A stretch of DNA of 64,000 nt, from assembly GCF_007993735.1 (NCBI RefSeq), contig NZ_CP042453.1:1612001-1676000 (forward strand). Direction: 5' to 3'. Source of the stretch: Arenimonas daejeonensis. Its GTDB lineage: Bacteria > Pseudomonadota > Gammaproteobacteria > Xanthomonadales > Xanthomonadaceae. A program made the translations under genes and the position numbers. The notes below the pieces were generated by a model that had not been told where the DNA came from, did no database searches, and saw nothing but the letters and a program-made list of their open reading frames with translations. This document shows positions 37,596 through 46,100 of this stretch, piece by piece. Every line of letters begins with the position of its first letter. The stretch's first letter is position 1.

Positions 37596-38849
37596 ATGAC
37601 CTCCCGACTCAAGCTCTGGACCCGCTTCGGTACCTGCCTGGCCGCGGCCGTGCCCGCCGCCGCGATGGCGCTGCCTTCCGACGGTGGCGAAGGCGGCGAG
37701 GGAGGGGAGGGCGGTGAAGGTGGTGGTTCGCTGTCGCAGTACCGCCTGATGCTCGACAGCGCGGCCGACCCGGTCTATGCCGCCGAAGCCAGCCTGCGCG
37801 ACTACGCCGGAGCGGCGCATGCCGGCTACGCACAGTCCGCGGTCGCCGCCGAATCGCTGCGCACGGCCATCCGCGCGCTGCTCGATGCGCCCTCGCAGGA
37901 AAGCCTCGACGCCGCCCGCGCCGCCTGGCTGCAGGCGCGCCAGCCCTACCTGCGGACCGAGGCGATGCGTTATTACGACGGCCCGATAGACGGCCCCGCC
38001 AGCGAAATCCGCGCCGCCGGCCCCGAGCCGCGTCTCAACGCCTGGCCGCTGAACGAGGCGGTGATCGACTACGTCGAGGGCGATGCCGACGCCGGCCTGG
38101 TGCACGCACTGGACATCCCGATCACGCGCGACAGCATCCTCTCGCGCGACCAGGTCAGCGATGAAGCCGACGTCACCACCGGCTGGCACGCGATCGAATT
38201 CCTGCTCTGGGGCCAGGACCGTTCGGCCACCGGCCCGGGCGACCGGCCGTACACCGACTACGCCGCCGGCGAACCCGCGCGCGACCGTCGCCGCACCTAT
38301 ATCGCCCTGCTGGCCGACCAGCTGGTGGACGACCTGCGCTGGCTCGAAGCGCAGTGGGACCCGGCGAACCCGCAGGCCTACGTGCACTTTTTCCTCGGCC
38401 TGGAACAGCACGAAGCCATCGGCCGCATCCTCACCGGCGCCGCCAACCTCGCCGGCCACGAACTGGCGTCCGAGCGATTGGCGGTGGCGCTCGATTCCGG
38501 CGCGCAGGAAGACGAACAGAGCTGCTTCAGCGACAGCACCCGCCAGGACTTCGTGTTCGCGCTCGAAGGCGTGCGCGCGAGCTGGTACGGCCGCGACGGC
38601 CGTGGCCTGGCGAGCGTGCTCAAGGCCGTACGGCCCGCGCTTGCCGCGGACCTCGACGCCCGGTTCGCCAAGGCGGAAGCCGCCGTCGCCGCCTTGCCAC
38701 AGCCATTCGACCGAATGCTGGTGTCGGCACCGGACAGCGCCGAACGCCAGGCCGGCGAAGCCGCCGTCACCGCGCTGCAGGAACTGGGCGCCGGCCTGCG
38801 TGATGCCGGCACCGCACTGGGCGTGCTGGTGATCGTGTCCGGCGTATGA
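37596..38849 (+). CDS. Imelysin-family (M75) iron-regulated periplasmic protein
   Basis: 417 residues with a signal peptide (LAAAVPAAAMALPS) and a low-complexity Gly-Gly-Glu repeat right after it. The imelysin fold signature G-x-H-x-x-E is WHAIEFLLWG within TTGWHAIEFLLWGQDR. The second half carries HFFLGLEQHEAIGRILTGAA and CFSDSTRQDFVFALEG. Such proteins act in high-affinity iron uptake, on the periplasmic or outer-membrane side; they are not thought to be active peptidases. The gene overlaps the next by 4 bp (ATGA). Start chosen to keep the signal peptide compact. Confidence 0.87.
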   Translation: MTSRLKLWTRFGTCLAAAVPAAAMALPSDGGEGGEGGEGGEGGGSLSQYRLMLDSAADPVYAAEASLRDYAGAAHAGYAQSAVAAESLRTAIRALLDAPSQESLDAARAAWLQARQPYLRTEAMRYYDGPIDGPASEIRAAGPEPRLNAWPLNEAVIDYVEGDADAGLVHALDIPITRDSILSRDQVSDEADVTTGWHAIEFLLWGQDRSATGPGDRPYTDYAAGEPARDRRRTYIALLADQLVDDLRWLEAQWDPANPQAYVHFFLGLEQHEAIGRILTGAANLAGHELASERLAVALDSGAQEDEQSCFSDSTRQDFVFALEGVRASWYGRDGRGLASVLKAVRPALAADLDARFAKAEAAVAALPQPFDRMLVSAPDSAERQAGEAAVTALQELGAGLRDAGTALGVLVIVSGV

Positions 38850-40213
38850 AGCGAATGCTGATCGCGGCCTGCGGGCTGCTGCTCGCGGGTGGCCTGGTCG
38901 CGGCCGCCGGCCCGGTGTCGCCGGGTGGCGCGCTGACGCGCACGCTCGACAACCGCGACGCCTTCACCCGGCCGGCCCCCGGCCTGACGCCGCGCGAACT
39001 GCGCGACTTCAATTTCGGCAACCGCGTCTTCAACACCAACTGGGCGGTGGCGCCGGCGTCGGTGGATGCGTTCGACGGACTGGGCCCGGTGTTCAACCGT
39101 GTGTCCTGCTCCGGTTGCCATCTGCGCGACGGCCGCGGCCGGCCACCGCTGGAAGGCGAGGACGAGATGCTGTCCATGCTGGTGCGCCTGAGCGTGCCCG
39201 GCCGGGATGCGCACGGCGGCCCGAAGCCGCATCCGGCCTACGGCGATCAGTTCAACGATCGTGCGATTCCCGGCGTGCCGGCGGAAGGCCGTGCGCATAT
39301 CGAATGGCGCGAACGCGCAGGCCGTTATCCGGACGGTGACACCTACTCCCTGCGCGAACCGCGGCTGCGTTTGATCGACATGGCCTTCGGCCCGATCGGC
39401 TGGCGCGCGATGACATCCGCGCGCGTGGCCCCGGCCATGCCCGGCATGGGCCTGCTGGAAACCATCCCCGAGGCCGATGTGCTGGCACGCGCCGACCCCG
39501 ACGACCGCGACGGCGACGGCATCTCCGGCCGCGCCAACCGGGTCTGGAATCCGGCCAGCGGCCGCATGGAACTTGGACGATTCGGCTGGAAGGCCAATGC
39601 CGCCAACCTGCTCGCGCAGTCGGCGGGAGCCGCGCACGGCGACATGGGCCTGACCAGCCGGGTATTCCCGGAAGAAAACTGCGCCACAGCGCAAACCGCC
39701 TGCGCCGCGTCGGTGCGTGGCGACGCGCCCGACCTGCGTGACGCGCACCTGGACAAGCTGGTGTTCTACCTGCAGACGCTGGCCGTGCCGGACCGGCGCC
39801 GCAAGGCCCCCGCGGTCGAAGCACGCGGCGAACGACTGTTCACCGACATCGGCTGCGCGGCCTGCCATACGCCGGTGCAACGCACCGCGGCGGGTGCGGT
39901 GCCGGCGCTGCTCGCGGGGCAGGAGTTCATGCCCTACACCGACCTTCTGTTGCACGACATGGGGCGCGGTCTGGCCGACGGCCGCCCGGACTTCCTGGCC
40001 ACTGGCCGCGAGTGGCGCACGCCGCCGCTGTGGGGCCTGGGGCTGGTGCCGGTGACCAACGACCACAGCCTGTACCTGCATGACGGGCGTGCCCGTTCAC
40101 TGGAAGAAGCGATTCTCTGGCATGGCGGTGAAGCGGCCCGTTCGCAGCGTCGGTTCAGACAGCTGAATCGTGACGACCGGCAAGCCGTCCTGACCTTCCT
40201 GCGAAGTCTGTAG
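38846..40213 (+). CDS. Di-haem cytochrome c-type protein (DUF1111 / di-haem oxidoreductase)
   Basis: 455 residues, exported (signal LLLAGGLVAAAG). Two c-type haem sites: CSGCH at residues 88-92 and CAACH at 337-341. Other family segments are DGDGISGRANRVW (calcium-like loop) and LLHDMGRGLADGRPDF...RTPPLWGLG. The DUF1111 family often sits beside an imelysin gene in Fur-regulated iron loci, as here. A role in iron oxidation or release during uptake is plausible but unproven. Confidence 0.87.
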   Translation: MKRMLIAACGLLLAGGLVAAAGPVSPGGALTRTLDNRDAFTRPAPGLTPRELRDFNFGNRVFNTNWAVAPASVDAFDGLGPVFNRVSCSGCHLRDGRGRPPLEGEDEMLSMLVRLSVPGRDAHGGPKPHPAYGDQFNDRAIPGVPAEGRAHIEWRERAGRYPDGDTYSLREPRLRLIDMAFGPIGWRAMTSARVAPAMPGMGLLETIPEADVLARADPDDRDGDGISGRANRVWNPASGRMELGRFGWKANAANLLAQSAGAAHGDMGLTSRVFPEENCATAQTACAASVRGDAPDLRDAHLDKLVFYLQTLAVPDRRRKAPAVEARGERLFTDIGCAACHTPVQRTAAGAVPALLAGQEFMPYTDLLLHDMGRGLADGRPDFLATGREWRTPPLWGLGLVPVTNDHSLYLHDGRARSLEEAILWHGGEAARSQRRFRQLNRDDRQAVLTFLRSL

Positions 40214-40238
40214 TCCTGCGCTAACAAGGATGAATGGT

Positions 40239-40252
40239 TGTCACCGGTGACA
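40239..40252. promoter_or_regulatory. Palindrome between di-haem gene and S8 protease
   Basis: TGTCACCGGTGACA, a perfect 14-bp palindrome, 26 bp after the di-haem stop. It may be an operator with half-site TGTCA/TGACA spaced by 4 bp (CRP/FNR-like) or part of a weak terminator. Its centre is 45 bp from the next CRP-like site. Confidence 0.4.
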
Positions 40253-40282
40253 GCCATAAAGCTGCCGCAACGCGGCTTGACC

Positions 40283-40298
40283 TGTGACTTTCGTCACG
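40283..40298. promoter_or_regulatory. CRP/Clp-type operator 1 upstream of S8 protease
   Basis: TGTGA-CTTTCG-TCACG, one mismatch from the TGTGA-N6-TCACA consensus shared by CRP and xanthomonad Clp. Confidence 0.6.
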
Positions 40299-40324
40299 AT
40301 AGCGTCGGCCCGGTGTCATGCAGA

Positions 40325-40340
40325 TGTGATCTGCATCACA
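40325..40340. promoter_or_regulatory. CRP/Clp-type operator 2 upstream of S8 protease
   Basis: TGTGATCTGCATCACA is a perfect TGTGA-N6-TCACA site. It is 42 bp centre-to-centre from operator 1, i.e. four helical turns, so both dimers face the same side of the DNA. Clp is a known activator of extracellular proteases in Xanthomonas and Lysobacter. Confidence 0.75.
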
Positions 40341-40357
40341 CGTCCGGGTGGTCGAAA

Positions 40358-40458
40358 CTCCCCGCTACGAAAACCCAAGGCCATTGATGGCCTGCGCGGG
40401 GGAGCTATTTGCCCAGGGGACCCGGGGCATGGATGCGAACACGGCCGCCGACGCGGCC
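40358..40458 (+). other. Potentially structured 5' leader of S8 protease mRNA
   Basis: CTCCCCGC (40358-40365) can pair with GCGGGGGAG (40396-40404, one bulged G), enclosing hairpin AGGCCA-TTGA-TGGCCT (40378-40393). A third hairpin GGCCGC-CGAC-GCGGCC lies at 40443-40458. The transcription start is unknown, but CRP site 2 at 40325-40340 would place it at about 40374 or 40394 if activation distances are normal, in which case the first stem would not be fully transcribed. No known riboswitch consensus was recognised. Confidence 0.3.
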
Positions 40459-40490
40459 TCATTGCCATCATCTTTCGGGGAACAAACATC

Positions 40491-42641
40491 GTGAGCAATA
40501 ACACTCGCAAGCTTCGCCTGCGTGGTCTCGTTGTGGCTACCACCCTCGCCCTTTCCGCCCAGGCCGGCTACGCCGCGCCCGGCCCGGTCCAGGCCGCGCG
40601 CGTTGACCTCAGCGCCATCAACTCCGACACGCAGTTCGACCGCTTCATCGTCAAGTACCGCGACGGCAGCCAGGAAGCCACCAGCCCGGCGGCCCTCAAC
40701 CGTGCGCTGAACAACGCCTCGGTCAGCGCCAACCAGATGATCCAGGGCATTCGCGCCCAGCAGGGCCAGGTGCGCTCGAGCTCGCCGCTCAGCGCCCGCC
40801 ACCTGCGCCGCATGGCCGTGGGCGCGGACGTCATCGCCACCTCGCAGAAGCTCGGCCGCGCCGACGCCGAGGCACTGATGCGCCAGATCGCCGCGAACCC
40901 GAACGTCGAGTTCGTGCAGATCGACCGCATCATGAAGCACACGCTGACGCCGAACGACACCAACTACAGCCAGCAGTGGGGCTACACCGATTCCGACGCA
41001 GGCATCCGCGCCAACACCGCGTGGGATACCGCCAACGGCTCGGGCATCATCGTCGCCGTGCTCGACACCGGCCACGTCAGCCACAGCGACCTGAACGCCA
41101 ACATCGTCGCCGGCTACGACTTCATCAACGACGCCACGGTCGCCGGCGACGGCAATGGCCGCGATTCCGATCCGTCCGATCCGGGCGACTACTACGGCGG
41201 CAACCCGTCCAGCTGGCACGGCACCCACGTCGCCGGCACCGTGGCCGCGGTGACCAACAACGCCAAGGGCGTCGCGGGCACCGCCTGGGGCGCGAAGGTG
41301 ATGCCGGTGCGCGTGCTGGGTCGTGGTGGCGGTTACACCTCCGACATCGCCGACGCCATCATCTGGGCTTCCGGCGGCACCGTCAGCGGCGTGCCGACCC
41401 TGTCGGCGGCCAATGCGGCCGACGTCATCAACATGTCCCTGGGCGGCAGCGGCTCCTGCGATTCCGTCACCCAGTCGGCGATCAACAGCGCGGTCAGCCG
41501 CGGCACCACGGTGGTGGTGGCGGCCGGCAACAGCAACGCCAATGCTTCGGGCTTCTCACCGGCGAGCTGCAACAACGTCGTCAACGTGGCCTCGATCACC
41601 AGCGCCAGCGCCCGTTCGAGCTTCTCGAACTACGGCACCCTGATCGACGTGTCGGCTCCGGGTTCGTCGATCCTCTCGACGCTCAACAGCGGCAGCAACG
41701 GCCCGGGCGCCGAGTCCTACGCGTCCTACAACGGCACCTCGATGGCGTCGCCGCACGTCGCCGGCGCCGTGGCGCTGGCGCAGAGCCGCCGCCTGGCCCT
41801 GGGCCTGGCGCTGTGGACCCCGGCCGAAGTCGAGGCCCAGCTCAAGGCCACCGCGTACCCGCTGTCGGGCGCGTGCTCGGGTGGTTGCGGCGCCGGCATC
41901 ATCGACGCCAACGCGCTCGTGGCCGCGGCCGGTGGCAGCACGCCGCCGCCCCCGCCGCCGCCGCCGGGTGGCACCCTGACCAAGGGCGTCGCGGTGACCG
42001 GCCTGTCGGCCACGCAGGGCAACTCGCTGAACTACACGATGGCCGTCCCGGCCGGCGCCACCAACCTGACCTTCACCATGTCGGGCGGCACCGGTGACGC
42101 CGACCTGTATGTGCAGTTCGGCACCGCGCCGACCGACACCTCGTACGTCTGCCGTCCGTACCTCAACGGCAACGCCGAGACCTGCACCATCGCGGCGCCG
42201 TCCGCCGGCACCTACCACGTGCGCGTGAAGGCCTACTCGAGCTTCTCGGGCGTGAGCCTGGTCGGCAACTACAGCACCGGCGGCGGTGGCGGCACCACGC
42301 CGCAGACCTACAGCAACACCGGCGACTACTCCATCACCGACAACAGCACGGTGGAGAGCCCGATCACGGTGTCCGGCCGCAGCGGCAACGGGCTGAGCAG
42401 CACCTCGATCGCCGTCAACATCCAGCACACCTACAAGGGCGACCTGCGGGTGGACCTGGTGGCGCCGGACGGCACGCTGTACAACCTGCACAACCGCAGT
42501 GGCGGCAGCGCCAACAACATCGTCACCACCTACAGCCGCAACCTGACCAGCGAGGCCCTCAACGGCACCTGGAAGCTGCGCGTCAACGACAACGCCGGTG
42601 GCGACGTCGGTTACATCAACAGCTGGTCGATCACGTTCTGA
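40491..42641 (+). CDS. Secreted S8 family serine protease with PPC and P/Homo B domains
   Basis: 716 residues. Signal peptide (VVATTLALSAQAGYAAP); inhibitor I9-type propeptide (FIVKYRDGSQEA...FVQIDRIM); subtilisin catalytic domain with Asp in VAVLDTGHVSH, His in WHGTHVAGTVAA, Asn-type oxyanion VVVAAGNSN and Ser in NGTSMASPHVAGA; a Pro/Gly linker (PPPPPPPPGG); a PPC domain (DADLYVQFGTAPT); and a proprotein-convertase P domain (IQHTYKGDLRVDLVAPDGTL). This is the standard plan of xanthomonad and Lysobacter extracellular proteases exported by Sec/type II. GTG 40491 follows CGGGGAAC. Two CRP/Clp sites lie upstream and a strong terminator follows. Confidence 0.95.
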   Translation: MSNNTRKLRLRGLVVATTLALSAQAGYAAPGPVQAARVDLSAINSDTQFDRFIVKYRDGSQEATSPAALNRALNNASVSANQMIQGIRAQQGQVRSSSPLSARHLRRMAVGADVIATSQKLGRADAEALMRQIAANPNVEFVQIDRIMKHTLTPNDTNYSQQWGYTDSDAGIRANTAWDTANGSGIIVAVLDTGHVSHSDLNANIVAGYDFINDATVAGDGNGRDSDPSDPGDYYGGNPSSWHGTHVAGTVAAVTNNAKGVAGTAWGAKVMPVRVLGRGGGYTSDIADAIIWASGGTVSGVPTLSAANAADVINMSLGGSGSCDSVTQSAINSAVSRGTTVVVAAGNSNANASGFSPASCNNVVNVASITSASARSSFSNYGTLIDVSAPGSSILSTLNSGSNGPGAESYASYNGTSMASPHVAGAVALAQSRRLALGLALWTPAEVEAQLKATAYPLSGACSGGCGAGIIDANALVAAAGGSTPPPPPPPPGGTLTKGVAVTGLSATQGNSLNYTMAVPAGATNLTFTMSGGTGDADLYVQFGTAPTDTSYVCRPYLNGNAETCTIAAPSAGTYHVRVKAYSSFSGVSLVGNYSTGGGGGTTPQTYSNTGDYSITDNSTVESPITVSGRSGNGLSSTSIAVNIQHTYKGDLRVDLVAPDGTLYNLHNRSGGSANNIVTTYSRNLTSEALNGTWKLRVNDNAGGDVGYINSWSITF

Positions 42642-42663
42642 TCCAACGCAGTACGTGGCAACC

Positions 42664-42693
42664 AAGACCCCGGCCTTGCGCCGGGGTCTTTTT
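42664..42693 (+). terminator. Rho-independent terminator of S8 protease
   Basis: AAGACCCCGGC (42664-42674) and GCCGGGGTCTT (42680-42690) form a perfect 11 bp stem with loop CTTGC and run straight into a T tract. The convergent small gene ends 6 bp beyond it, and the symmetric A/T edges could allow action in both directions. Confidence 0.93.
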
Positions 42694-42698
42694 GCGGC

Positions 42699-42938
42699 TC
42701 ACGCTGTCGGCGGGGTGCCGTCGAACCAGTCCATCTGGAGAACCGCGGTCTGGCCGAAGCCCAGGTCGTGCGTGCTGAACGACATCAGGCGCGCCTTGGG
42801 TTTGGGTCGCGGCGGCTGCACTTCGACGGCGCTCCACATGATGTCGACTTCGACTTCGATATGCTGGCCGTTCTCGAGCGGAATCTTGAAGATGTCGTTT
42901 GAAAAGACCGCGGGTCGGGAACCAGGCTTCTCGCTCAT
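42699..42938 (-). CDS. Small hypothetical protein (79 aa)
   Basis: Not recognised. MSEKPGSRPAVFSNDIFKIP opens the protein; it has no signal or membrane segment and includes EVEVDIMWSAVEV, a Pro/Lys-rich patch and HDLGFGQTAVLQMDWFDG. A clear Shine-Dalgarno (AAGGAG) lies 7 bp before ATG 42938, right after the TPR regulator stop, which supports a real, co-transcribed gene. A function linked to the regulator is possible only by position. Confidence 0.65.
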   Translation of the reverse strand: MSEKPGSRPAVFSNDIFKIPLENGQHIEVEVDIMWSAVEVQPPRPKPKARLMSFSTHDLGFGQTAVLQMDWFDGTPPTA

Positions 42939-42949
42939 AACGTTCTCCT

Positions 42950-45136
42950 TCATTGGCCGCCCGCACGGTGTGCGGGTTCGGGGGCGCGGGGAGGTGTCGG
43001 TCGCGTCGGCGGAAACCAGCCCGGCGCGGCGGAAGATGGCATTGGACGAGATCCGGATTTCGGCAGCGCCGGCGGCGCGGGCCGCGGCCAGGCAACGGCG
43101 TGCCTGTTCCGGCTCGTCCAGCAGGGCGAAGGTCTGGGCGTTGAACAGCGCCACCTCGGCCACCTGTTGTTCCAGGGCTTCTGCACGCTCCGTCAGCGAC
43201 ACCGCGGCGTCGCGTTCGCCGAGGTTCGCGCGGAACCAGCCGAGCATCGCCAGCGCCCGGGCATCGTCCTGTTTCACGTCCACGAAGGATTGCGCACGCT
43301 GCGCGGCTTCCGCATAGGCCGGCCGCGCCTGCGAGGCGGTCGCCGGGTCGGCCTGCAGCGCATCGCCGAGATTGCCCCAGAAGGCCGGGTTGCCGGGATT
43401 GAGGTCGATCGCGCGCCGGTAGAGCGCCGCAGCGCCGGCATAGTCGCCGGCCTGGTACTTCAGCGTGCCCAGGTTGCCCAGCACGGCCTCGATGGGTTCG
43501 ATCGCCATCGAGCGTTCGAAGGCCTGCATGGCCTCGTCGTTTTCACCGGCCGTCATCAGCAGGGCGCCATAGGTGCTCCACAGGTAGGCGTCCGACGGAT
43601 CAGGGTGGTGGCGCGCCGGTACGAGGTGATCGCCTCGCGCGGGTTTCCGGCCAGGTGCTGCTGATAACCCAGGGCCGCATGCACGCCGGCATCGTCCGGA
43701 TCGATGGCCAGTGCGCGGTGAAAGGTTTCGATCGCCTTTTCCATGTCGCCTTCGGCGGCGAAGACGCTGGCCTGGCCCGCGATCGCGTCGGTGCGCACGG
43801 CCGGATCGGCTTCCGCGAGCCGGTAATGTTCGAGCGCCTTGGCCGGTGGCCCGTTGGCACGGTACAGATCGCCGAGGGCGAGCTGCACGATGCCGATGCC
43901 GGGGTCCATGTTGGCGGCGCGCAGGCAGGCCATCCGTGCGTTTTCGTAGGCATCGGCATTGTGGTGCGCCTCGAAGCGCCAGGCCTCGATGCGGCAGATG
44001 CCAGCCTGCGCACGCGCGAACCCGGCGTCCTTCGCCAACGCCTCCTGGAAGTGGCCAAGCGCCGCGGAACCATGCTCGCCCGGCTGCATCAGCGCCTGCA
44101 CGCCGCGCAGGTAGGCGTCGAAGGCCGCGACATTGCGGGTCGGCGTCAGGCGTTTGCGCAGGCTTGCACCGGCGTCCGGCAGCACGCCGACCAGCGCGGT
44201 CGCCACTTCGTTGGCGATCTCGGTCTGGGTGTCGAAGATGGCGCTGGTTTCGTGCTCGTAGTTCTGGCTCCAAAGCGTGTAGCCGCTGGTGGTGTCGGAA
44301 AGGCGCGCACTGATGCGCAGGCGTTGCCCGTCGCGGCGCACGCTGGCATCGAGCACGGTGGCCACGCCGAGTTTCGCGCCCAGGGCCTTGATGTCGAGCT
44401 TGCGGTCCACGGCTTCCGGCGGGATCCAGGCGGCCACGCGGATGCCATGCACGCCCGCGAGCGCGTTGAGCATCTCGGCCGCCAGGCCTTCGGCGAAATA
44501 GCGGTCCTGCTGGTCGTCGCTGAGCGTGGTGAATGGCAGCACGGCGATCGAGGCTTCCACCGGGCGGTGTGCCTCGTCGGCCTTGCGCTGCCAGGCATTC
44601 CAGGCCAGGGCCGCGAACAGCAGGCCGGCGAAAGCCAGCCAATGCCAGGGCTGGCGGCGCAAGCCGCGGCGGCGTTCGATTTCGGGGTAGGCGGCCGTCC
44701 TCCGATCGGCCTGCGGGGGCGGGTCCCCGGCGGTTGCCGGATCCGACGGTTCGCAGGCAGGCATCGGTGCGGCGGCGGCCGGTTCCTCGGGTTCCAGGGT
44801 GCCGATGAAGCGATAGCCCAGGGCGTGCTGGGTCTGGATGTAACGCGGGTGGTGGGGGTCGTCGTCCAGGGCGGTGCGCAGTTGCGCGATGGCCCGGGTC
44901 AGCACGCCCGGTGTCACGTGGCGGTGGCCCCAGACCGCGTCCAGCAACTGGTCGCGGCCGACCAGTTCGCCGGCATGGCCGACCAGCTCCAGCAGCACCG
45001 CGAACGCTTTGGGTTCAAGGGCTTGCGGCTGGCCGTCGCGGGTCAGGGTGTGGGCGGCCGCGTCCAGCACGATGCCGCCGAAGCGGTAGCGTCCGGGGCC
45101 CGGAGGTTCTGCCCTTGTGGTCGGTTCGGACCCCAT
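42950..45136 (-). CDS. CadC-like winged-helix regulator with TPR repeats (frameshifts near 43602 and 42985)
   Basis: Corrected length about 728 residues. An OmpR/PhoB-type winged helix (ALEPKAFAVLLELVGHAGEL, VLTRAIAQLRTALDDDPHHP, TQHALGYRF), a linker, one membrane helix (WHWLAFAGLLFAALAW), a TolB/FlgO-like periplasmic domain (ASIAVLPFTTLSDDQQDRYF, AEGLAAEMLNAL), then multiple TPRs. This is the ToxR/CadC plan: membrane-bound DNA binding controlled by the periplasmic part. One missing G near 43602 (TL-DPSDAYLW) splits the TPR region. The end is less sure: removing one C near 42985 gives ...EPAHRAGGQ and the TGA at 42950; otherwise the frame fuses to the 79-aa gene. Confidence 0.8.
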
Positions 45137-45282
45137 TCGGCAACTCCCTCATCAAAACCTCACAAACCGGCGGGAAGCCCGTCGACAAGCGCGCAGGTCC
45201 GTCATGACCGCCGGGGCGGCCGGCCGGAACCTGTCAGCGCGCCGGAAGCCGGCGCCAACACTACACCTACCGGAGAACCGCC

Positions 45283-45926
45283 ATGTACGCGAACGCAGAA
45301 AACTTCCTTTCCCTGCCACTGGCCCTGAACGTCCGCCCGAGCCCGGGTCCCGGCCGCCGCCGGCAGATCGGCCGCTTCCAGCTCGACCCCCGCCTGCTCG
45401 ATCGCTTCAACCGCCTGGTGGTGGGCCTGGGCCGCAGCCAGCCCCTGGATTGCGACCAGATCGTCACCGCCGCCCGCACCTGGACGAGGGGCAGCCCGAC
45501 GAGGCCACCCCGGCCTGCATCGCCCAGCGCCTGCACCAGGCCGATCCCGTCTCGCGCCTGCTCAACGACGGCAGCTGGACCCCGACCCGCGAAGTCGCGC
45601 CAATGCTTCAGGCCGTCCAGTCCTACGTGCAGGACGCCAACGACCTGATCCCGGACTGGGTGCCGCGTTTCGGCCGGCTGGACGACGCGATCGTGATCGA
45701 CACGGCCTGGCCGCGGATCTCCGGCGAAGTGCTGGACTACCTCGACTTCTGCCGACTGCGCGACATCGAGGCGCAGCTGCGCGGCGTTGAACCGACGGCC
45801 TTCGGCTTCACCCGAAGCGAGTGGGAGGTGTCGCGCCGCGCCGAAGTGGAACTGCGCCTGCAGCATCGCCGGGTACGCGACAGCAGTTACGTGCCGCAGC
45901 CGGTCAGCCATTTCCGGGTGCACTGA
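45283..45926 (+). CDS. DUF1232 (YkvA)-like protein (frameshifted near 45475)
   Basis: Corrected length 214 residues. The core VQDANDLIPDWVPRFGRLDD resembles DUF1232/YkvA (motif DLIPDxxPxxGxxDD), normally a small membrane-associated domain. The N-terminus (FLSLPLALNVRPSPGPGRRR) and the Arg-rich C-terminus (VELRLQHRRVRDSSYV) are not family-typical. One missing C near 45475 (AARHLDEGQPDEATP) joins the frames. Function unknown. It is divergent from the TPR regulator, whose start is 146 bp away, and so might be its target. Confidence 0.6.
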
Positions 45927-45940
45927 ATGTGCCGTTGGCG

Positions 45941-46030
45941 CCTGTCCGCACCGGCGCGGACAGGCCAGGCGAATACGCCTGGAGATGAGGACGCCGGCCT
46001 CCCGCCCGCCACGCTTCGGGCGGACGGGAG
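45941..46030. terminator. Two hairpins between convergent genes
   Basis: First: CCTGTCCG (45941-45948) with CGGACAGG (45957-45964), 8 bp perfect. Second: CTCCCGCCCGCC (45999-46010) with GGCGGACGGGAG (46019-46030), 12 bp with one mismatch. They lie between the DUF1232-like gene and the asparaginase-like gene and probably terminate both. Confidence 0.5.
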
Positions 46031-46100
46031 GAGAGAGGGCTCAGCAGGCTCGTGACTGGAACCAGGCGGCGGGATGGCCGTCGCCTGCGCCGCGTTTCCT

